Source: JANYJJ01 sp043749975
GTDB lineage: Bacteria; Pseudomonadota; Gammaproteobacteria; Burkholderiales; Burkholderiaceae_C
Assembly: GCA_043749975.1 (NCBI GenBank)
Contig: JAYVCL010000295.1
Coordinates: forward strand, 1-36,837
DNA: 36,837 bases
Direction: 5' to 3'
Made by a program: the position numbers and the translations under genes. The notes beneath the pieces were generated by a model that saw nothing but the letters and a program-made list of their open reading frames with translations, searched no databases and had not been told where the DNA came from. Positions 32,157-36,837 of this stretch are shown one piece after another; the stretch's first letter is position 1, and every line of letters starts with the position of its first letter.

Positions 32157-32249
32157 CTTCGATCAATCCTTGGGTTGTGTTGTGTTGCTACTTGCAATCG
32201 GGTGAATGCGGCAGACCCCGCCAATGCCTTGAAAGTTCAGCCCGGCGCG

Positions 32250-33014
32250 CTACTTCTGCACCCGAACCAGGGCCGAATCCACGCCGGCACTGTCGAGCCT
32301 TTCCTTGGTCGCATCGGCAGCGTCCTTGCTCTCCAGCGGGCCCACCCGCACCCGGTACATCGTGCGACCAGCCTGCTCGCGCTCGGTCACCTTGGCGTTG
32401 AAGCCCTGAATCGCCAGCCTGGCACGCTGCTGGTCGGCGTCCTCGGCCCGCACATAAGCACCGGCCTGCACAAAGTACATGAACGGATCAGCCCCCGGTT
32501 TGGCTGACGCCGATGGCGTGTTCGTCGTGGTCGGCGCGTTCGGCGGCACAGGCGTGGCGACGCGCTCGCCCGAAGTGGCGGCAGGATCGCGCGCGCTGCT
32601 CGACGCACTGCCCCGCGGCGGGCGCGTGCCCTGCGCCAGCGCGGCACTGCCTGCCGGCCTGGCGGCGACCGCGCTGGCTGCCGCAGCGGGCGGCGCGCTC
32701 ACCGCCGCACCGCCGGCAGTGGCCCCGTTCCCCGGCCTGACCGGATGCTTGCCATACAGCGGGCTGTTCGGGTCCCAGTTCCGGTTCTTCTCCAGCTCCG
32801 CCGCATCTTGCTCGGCGGTGCGCTGCGGCACCTTGTTGAGAAATGGCATCGGCACCTTGGTCACGTACAAGGCCACGCCCAGGGCCAGGGCCAAACCGAC
32901 CAGCAGGCCGACGATCAGGCCCATGGCAAAGCCGCCGCGTTGACCCTCAAAGCCACCTCGTTGACCTTCGAAGCCACCGCGTGGCCCCGCCCCGCCAGCA
33001 CTTTGAAATTTCAT
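32250..33014 (-). CDS. SPOR-domain membrane protein (FtsN-like)
   Basis: This 254-residue protein has a short cytoplasmic Gly-rich N-terminus with two copies of GGFEGQR. One TM helix follows (AMGLIVGLLVGLALALGVAL, about residues 30-49). Then comes a low-complexity Ala/Pro/Ser linker in the periplasm (about 80-170) and a C-terminal SPOR domain (FMYFVQAGAYVRAEDADQQR through TMYRVRVGPLESKDAADATK). SPOR domains bind denuded peptidoglycan at the division site, and the layout matches FtsN-like proteins. The start overlaps the argS stop by 4 bases (ATGA), so it is coupled to argS. Whether it is the main FtsN of the cell is not known. Confidence 0.93.
   Translation of the reverse strand: MKFQSAGGAGPRGGFEGQRGGFEGQRGGFAMGLIVGLLVGLALALGVALYVTKVPMPFLNKVPQRTAEQDAAELEKNRNWDPNSPLYGKHPVRPGNGATAGGAAVSAPPAAAASAVAARPAGSAALAQGTRPPRGSASSSARDPAATSGERVATPVPPNAPTTTNTPSASAKPGADPFMYFVQAGAYVRAEDADQQRARLAIQGFNAKVTEREQAGRTMYRVRVGPLESKDAADATKERLDSAGVDSALVRVQK
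32938..32979 (-). repeat. Two 21-base tandem units in the SPOR gene
   Basis: Two near-identical 21-base units (32938-32958 and 32959-32979) differ at two or three positions and encode the two GGFEGQR heptads of the cytoplasmic N-terminus. A third, partial copy (GGF) follows. The in-frame length means that gain or loss of a unit would keep the protein intact. Confidence 0.75.
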
Positions 33015-34768
33015 GCGGTCTCCTGCTCTGTGTCGGTACTGTGATCACCTGGCTTGACCGCGTCCCGGTCCATCCGCTGCGGGGCACTGACCCCCAGAAC
33101 GCCCAGCGCGTTGCGAATGACCTGTCGTGCGGCCACCAACAAGGCCAGGCGTGCGCGGGTCAGTTCGGCGTCGTCGACCAGGAAGCGTTCGGCGGCGTAA
33201 TAGCTGTGAAAGCTGCCGGCCACCTCGCGCAGGTAAAAGGTCACGTCGTGGGGCGACAGGCTGGCCGCCGCGTTCGACAACATGGCCGGGTACTCGGCCA
33301 GCTTGAGCAGCAGCGCGGCTTCGCTGGGCGCCGCCAGCAGCGCCAGGTTCGCGCCCGGCAGCGCCCGGGCGTCGCCCCCTTTGTCGATGAACTGCTGGAT
33401 CACCGAACAAATGCGTGCATGCGCATACTGCACATAGAACACCGGGTTCTCGTCGTTCTGCTTCAGTGCCAGGTCGACATCGAAGACGAACTCGGTGTCG
33501 GCCTTGCGGCTGAGCAGGAAAAACCGCACCGCGTCCTTGCTGGTCCACTCGATCAGGTCGCGCAAGGTCACGTAGCTGCCCGCGCGCTTGCTGATCTTGA
33601 CCTCCTGGCCGCCCTTCATCACCGTGACCATCTTGTTCAGCACGTAGTCGGGGTAACCGGCTGGCACGCCCCGGTTCGCGGCCTGCAACCCGGCGCGCAC
33701 GCGGGCGATGGTGCCGTGGTGGTCGCCGCCCTGCAGATCGATGGCCTTGGCGAAGCCGCGCTCGAACTTGTCGAGGTGGTAGGCCACGTCGGGCACGAAG
33801 TAGGTGTAGCTGCCGTCCGACTTGCGCATCACACGGTCTTTGTCGTCGCCGTAGTCGGTGGTGCGCAGCCACAGCGCGCCGGCCTCCTCGAACGTCTTGC
33901 CCGACGCGACGAGGCGCGCGACGGTGGCTTCGACCCGGCCGCTCGAGTACAGCCCCGATTCCAGGAAGTAGCTGTTGAAACGCACGCCGAAGGCTTGCAG
34001 ATCCAGGTCTTGTTCGTGGCGCAGGTAGGCCACGGCGAACTGGCGGATGCCATCGACATCGCCGACATCGCCCGACGCCGTGAACTCGCGGTCGTCGGCT
34101 TTGACGGTCTTGCGGGCCAGAAAATCAGCCGCGATGTCGGCGATGTATTCGCCGTTGTAGGCCGCCTGCGGCCACTGCGGGTGGCCCGGTTTGAAGCCGT
34201 TCAGGCGCGCCTGCACCGATGCGGTCAGCGTGGGGATCTGCGCCCCGGCGTCGTTGTAATAGAACTCGCGCGTGACCTGCCAGCCCTGGGTCTCGAACAG
34301 CTTGCAAATGCCGTCGCCCAGCGCCGCCTGGCGCGCGTGGCCCAGGTGCAGCGGACCGGTCGGGTTGGCCGACACGAACTCGACCAGCACCCGCTGCGGC
34401 TGCGGTTGCGGCTGCGGTTGCGGCGGCCGACAGCCGAAACCGTCGCCGCCAGCCAGCACCTCGCTCACCACCGCCTGCCGGGTGGCAGCGGTCAGGCGCA
34501 GGTTGATGAAACCCGGGCCGGCAAGCTGCATCGACTCGACCGTGCGCTGCACCGCCGGCTGGCGCTGCAAGGCGTCGATCAGCGCCTGTGCCAGCTCGCG
34601 CGGGTTCTGGCGCAAAGCTTTGGCGAGTTGCATGGCCGCGGTGCAGGCCAGGTCGCCGTGGGCGGCCTGGCGCGGCGATTCGAACACCGGCGTCAGCGTG
34701 CTGTGCGGGCAGACTTCCTGGATCGCCGCGCCCAGCGCGAGCAGCAGGTCCTGTTTGGCTTGGATCAT
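33011..34768 (-). CDS. argS: Arginyl-tRNA synthetase
   Basis: This 585-residue class I aminoacyl-tRNA synthetase charges tRNA-Arg. It has an N-terminal ArgS-specific domain (1-110), then VEFVSANPTGPLHLGHARQA with the HIGH-type motif HLGH (141-144). The KMSK-type loop is EVKISKRAGSYVTL. The C-terminal anticodon-binding helices run from YAHARICSVIQQFI to VSAPQRMDRDAVKP. An unusual Pro-Gln repeat (PPQPQPQPQPQ, residues 115-125) separates the N-terminal domain from the catalytic core; it comes from a hexanucleotide repeat at 34394-34423. It starts the minus-strand argS-SPOR-dsbA group and is divergent from the kinase gene. Confidence 0.97.
   Translation of the reverse strand: MIQAKQDLLLALGAAIQEVCPHSTLTPVFESPRQAAHGDLACTAAMQLAKALRQNPRELAQALIDALQRQPAVQRTVESMQLAGPGFINLRLTAATRQAVVSEVLAGGDGFGCRPPQPQPQPQPQRVLVEFVSANPTGPLHLGHARQAALGDGICKLFETQGWQVTREFYYNDAGAQIPTLTASVQARLNGFKPGHPQWPQAAYNGEYIADIAADFLARKTVKADDREFTASGDVGDVDGIRQFAVAYLRHEQDLDLQAFGVRFNSYFLESGLYSSGRVEATVARLVASGKTFEEAGALWLRTTDYGDDKDRVMRKSDGSYTYFVPDVAYHLDKFERGFAKAIDLQGGDHHGTIARVRAGLQAANRGVPAGYPDYVLNKMVTVMKGGQEVKISKRAGSYVTLRDLIEWTSKDAVRFFLLSRKADTEFVFDVDLALKQNDENPVFYVQYAHARICSVIQQFIDKGGDARALPGANLALLAAPSEAALLLKLAEYPAMLSNAAASLSPHDVTFYLREVAGSFHSYYAAERFLVDDAELTRARLALLVAARQVIRNALGVLGVSAPQRMDRDAVKPGDHSTDTEQETA
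34394..34423 (-). repeat. Hexanucleotide repeat encoding Pro-Gln in argS
   Basis: Five consecutive units of YTGCGG (CTGCGG or TTGCGG on the plus strand) encode five Pro-Gln pairs in ArgS on the minus strand. The units alternate in one base, which suggests both slippage and later substitution. The tract sits at a domain boundary where extra length should be tolerated. Confidence 0.85.
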
Positions 34769-34901
34769 CGGCGCATTTTACGGTTGCCCTTTCCCCAAAC
34801 CTGTGCAGGCCCGAGACAGCCCGGTGATTGCCGCCCTGTTCGGCACCACAGGTCTTGCGCGCAGTGCGAACATCGTGGTCTGGCCCGTGCCGACCTCCTC
34901 C

Positions 34902-36317
34902 ATGCCATCCCACATTCCCGCCAATGCTGCCGCCCTGAACCCGGCGTTGCCCGGTGCTGCGCCCGCGCTGCCGACCCACATCGGCAAATACCGCGTGCTC
35001 GGCAAGCTCGGCGAGGGCGCGACCAGCGACGTGTTCCTGTGCCACGACGACTTTCATGGCCGCGACGTGGCCGTCAAGCGCGTGCGCCCCAACCCCGGCG
35101 GCGACGCCAGCGAGGCGCGCTACAGCGAGCGCTTCTTTGCCGCCGAGGCGGCCCTGGTGGGCCGCTTGCAGCACCCGAACGTGGTGCAGATCTTCGACGC
35201 CGTGGCCGACCCGGTGGCCCCTTACATCGTGATGGAGCACGTGGCGGGCAACACGCTGCGCCCGTACTGCCGCGCCGACCAACTTTTGTCGCTGGAGCTG
35301 ATCGTGGAGATCGGCTTCAAGTGCGCCATGGCGCTGGGCTATGTGTTTCGCCAGGGTTTGATCCACCGCGACGTGAAGCCGGCCAACCTGCTCGCGGTGC
35401 TGACCCACGGGGCCATCACCGACGTGAAGATCACCGACTTCGGCAGCGTGCTGAACCTCGAGTCGGAAGTGACCCAGGTTTACCGAGTCGGCTCGCTGGC
35501 GTACATGTCTCCCGAGCAGCTCGACGGTGCCGCGCTGGACTGCCGCTCCGACATGTACGGCCTGGGCGCCGTGCTGTACCACCTGATCGCGGGGCGGCCA
35601 CCGTTCGACGCGCAGGTGCAGGCGGCCATGGTGCACCAGGTCTACAACGCACAGCCGGCCTCGCTGTGCGGAATGCGCTCGGGACTGTCGCCCACGGTGG
35701 ACGCGGTGATCCAGCGCGCGCTGGCGAAAAACCCGAGCGATCGTTTCGACAACTGGGACCAGTTTGCGCAGGCGCTTTCCGACCTCATCCTGCAGCGCCA
35801 GGTGCCGCGCGGACAGTTGCAAGGCGTGCTCGATTCCGAGCGCTTCAACCTGTTGCGAAGCCTTGATTTTTTCACCAGTTTCGGCGACGTGGAGCTGTGG
35901 GAGGTGGTGCACCGTGCCAAGTGGCAACGCTTCAACTTCGGCCATGCGCTGTACCGCAAAGGCGACGAAGGGCGCACCTTTCACATCATTGCGCAGGGCG
36001 CGCTCGAGGTGTTTCGAGACGGGCAGAAAGTGGCTCAACTGGGGGCCGGCACGTCGGTGGGCGAGATGGCCTACCTGGCGCCCAACCCCGAGTTGCGCCG
36101 CCACAGTGCCGACGTGATCGTGACCCAGCCCGCCACCACCATCTCGTTCACGCCCGACACCCTGACCCAACTCGCACCGGGCTGCCGGCACCTGTTCGAC
36201 GAGGCCTTCATTCGCGTGCTGTGCGCCGGCTGCACGCCGCACACGAAGCGCTGGCGCACCCGCGGCGCATCCTCTGATACCAAGTCGCGTTCAAAGATAT
36301 GGAAGTTATCCACTTGA
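34902..36317 (+). CDS. Ser/Thr protein kinase with C-terminal cyclic-nucleotide-binding domain; C-terminus altered by a frameshift
   Basis: The protein has 471 residues as read. The kinase domain (about 27-297) has the Gly loop GKLGEGATSDVF, catalytic Lys59 (VAVKR), the loop HRDVKPANLL (Asp157), DFG (179-181) and SPE (203-205), so it looks active. Residues about 320-430 form a cNMP-binding-like barrel with GHALYRKGDEGRTFHIIAQG and GTSVGEMAYLAP. No TM segment is seen, so it is probably cytosolic. After FIRVL at about 36217 the frame seems to have shifted: a one-base change gives VRRLHAAHEALAHPRRIL and a TGA at 36275-36277. The read frame instead runs 40 bases into IS sequence. An in-frame GTG at 34887 is another possible start. 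Confidence 0.9.
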   Translation: MPSHIPANAAALNPALPGAAPALPTHIGKYRVLGKLGEGATSDVFLCHDDFHGRDVAVKRVRPNPGGDASEARYSERFFAAEAALVGRLQHPNVVQIFDAVADPVAPYIVMEHVAGNTLRPYCRADQLLSLELIVEIGFKCAMALGYVFRQGLIHRDVKPANLLAVLTHGAITDVKITDFGSVLNLESEVTQVYRVGSLAYMSPEQLDGAALDCRSDMYGLGAVLYHLIAGRPPFDAQVQAAMVHQVYNAQPASLCGMRSGLSPTVDAVIQRALAKNPSDRFDNWDQFAQALSDLILQRQVPRGQLQGVLDSERFNLLRSLDFFTSFGDVELWEVVHRAKWQRFNFGHALYRKGDEGRTFHIIAQGALEVFRDGQKVAQLGAGTSVGEMAYLAPNPELRRHSADVIVTQPATTISFTPDTLTQLAPGCRHLFDEAFIRVLCAGCTPHTKRWRTRGASSDTKSRSKIWKLST

Positions 36318-36540
36318 GCCCGGTCATAGAACGGGTTCGGGCCGGATCAGCTTCGAGGGCGACGCTGCCATTGGTAGCGCGGTTTCGAAGTTGTCTCGGT
36401 TGGCGAAGACAGGGTTGGCGAAGCAGTCCTCGCGCAGCGCCTTGCACAACTGTTCGGCGGGGTTCAACTCCGGGCTGTAGGAGACAAGAGCACCACCCGC
36501 ATGTTCTGCAGCACGGCGAAGTCACCGGCGATGTGCCAGC
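36278..36540 (-). pseudogene. Decayed IS630-family transposase, C-terminal part
   Basis: The minus strand carries pieces of the DDE transposase C-terminus in three frames: WHIAGDFAVLQNMRVVLLS, then YSPELNPAEQLCKALRED and CFANPVFANRDNFETAL, then ALEADPARTRSMTGLKWITS and ISLNAT. The order and motifs (GWH, SPELNPAE, the acidic E) match the IS630 group. At least two frameshifts and the lack of the first catalytic Asp make it non-functional. Its left end meets a TA dinucleotide at 36278-36279, the IS630 target, directly after the ancestral stop codon of the kinase gene. Confidence 0.75.
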
Positions 36541-36837
36541 CGGCTTGAAGCCCAGCGCACGTGCATGCGCCCGCCCAGTGTGCCCACCACCTGGGACTGC
36601 TCGGCCTGATCACTGCCCTGGATCAGGGCCCCTTGTTGCTTGCGTTTTGGCTCCCCCATCGGGTGAGTCTGCCAAATCAGCCATTCACCGCGCCACTGCT
36701 GACTTCCCGAAGGCCTTGTCGCAGTGAACTGCCGGCTTAGGGTAAGCGTCTAGCCGCGGCACCTTGATCTTGATCCATCGTTTTAGGATGCTCGTGTCCA
36801 CTTAGCTGATTGGTGGACACGTGCACACTATTCCCAA
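36541..36837. other. Unassigned right-edge sequence with a perfect inverted repeat
   Basis: I recognise no protein here. Short minus-strand frames such as GEPKRKQQGALIQGSDQAEQ have no family I can name. They may be earlier parts of the same transposase or of another mobile element. GTGTCCAC (36794-36801) and GTGGACAC (36813-36820) are perfect 8-base arms around an 11-base loop and could be an insertion-sequence end or the leader of a gene beyond the window. Confidence 0.4.

Noticed and set aside
1..36837. CRISPR arrays, rRNA, prophage or integrative-element cores
   Set aside because: No regularly spaced repeats, ribosomal sequences, integrases or phage structural genes were seen; the only mobile-element trace is the IS630-type remnant at the right edge.

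Overview
The window looks like a chromosomal segment of a high-GC betaproteobacterium, most likely order Burkholderiales. The reasons are strong G/C third-position bias, the gene order argS - SPOR-domain protein - dsbA, an MXKDX-repeat type secreted protein, a Bug/TctC-family remnant, and a glycogen locus plus lipid A sugar-modification genes of the kind found in that order. No rRNA, tRNA or CRISPR array is visible. The very long open frames antisense to real genes are composition shadows and are left out.

Layout. (1) 1-1226: the partial end of a small secreted Lys/Met-rich protein, a frameshifted antitoxin remnant and a DUF1772 membrane protein. (2) 1393-13395: a complete glycogen locus. On the minus strand the order is glgP, a RelE/HTH toxin-antitoxin pair, glgB, glgX, malQ; glgC-glgA diverge on the plus strand from a shared region of about 250 bases. 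The locus makes ADP-glucose (GlgC), polymerises it (GlgA), branches it (GlgB) and breaks it down again (GlgP, GlgX, MalQ). (3) 13402-19722, minus strand: two paralogous family-5 substrate-binding proteins, an acetoacetate-CoA ligase and a GAF protein in a tightly overlapping operon. (4) 19759-21935: a toxin-antitoxin island with two PIN/antitoxin pairs on the minus strand (VapBC, then an RHH-like antitoxin with a COG1569-type PIN protein) and a divergent AbrB-type antitoxin/PIN pair on the plus strand. (5) 21949-25681, plus strand: two peptide-type ABC permeases and a double ATPase, probably the partners of the binding proteins on the far side of the island.

(6) 25682-26277: no intact gene. 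It holds a short direct repeat, a good sigma-54 promoter match and a frameshifted piece of a Bug/TctC solute receptor. (7) 26278-30030: an ArnT-like glycosyltransferase and a GtrA-like protein on the plus strand converge on a ChbG/YdjC-type deacetylase and a polyprenyl-phosphate GT2 on the minus strand. Together they have the parts list of a lipid A hexosamine-modification pathway (Lgm of Bordetella, FlmF2/NaxD/FlmK of Francisella). (8) 30065-34768, minus strand: chromate transporter, DsbA, SPOR protein, ArgS. (9) 34902-36317, plus strand: a Ser/Thr kinase with a C-terminal cyclic-nucleotide-binding domain, whose last residues have been changed by a frameshift that reads into a decayed IS630-type transposase filling the right edge.

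The most interesting features are the toxin-antitoxin modules set inside metabolic and transport operons. One sits inside the glycogen operon with its own promoter, a perfect palindromic operator and a possibly leaderless toxin start. Another group splits an ABC transporter in two, with only 13 bases between the last toxin gene and the first permease gene.
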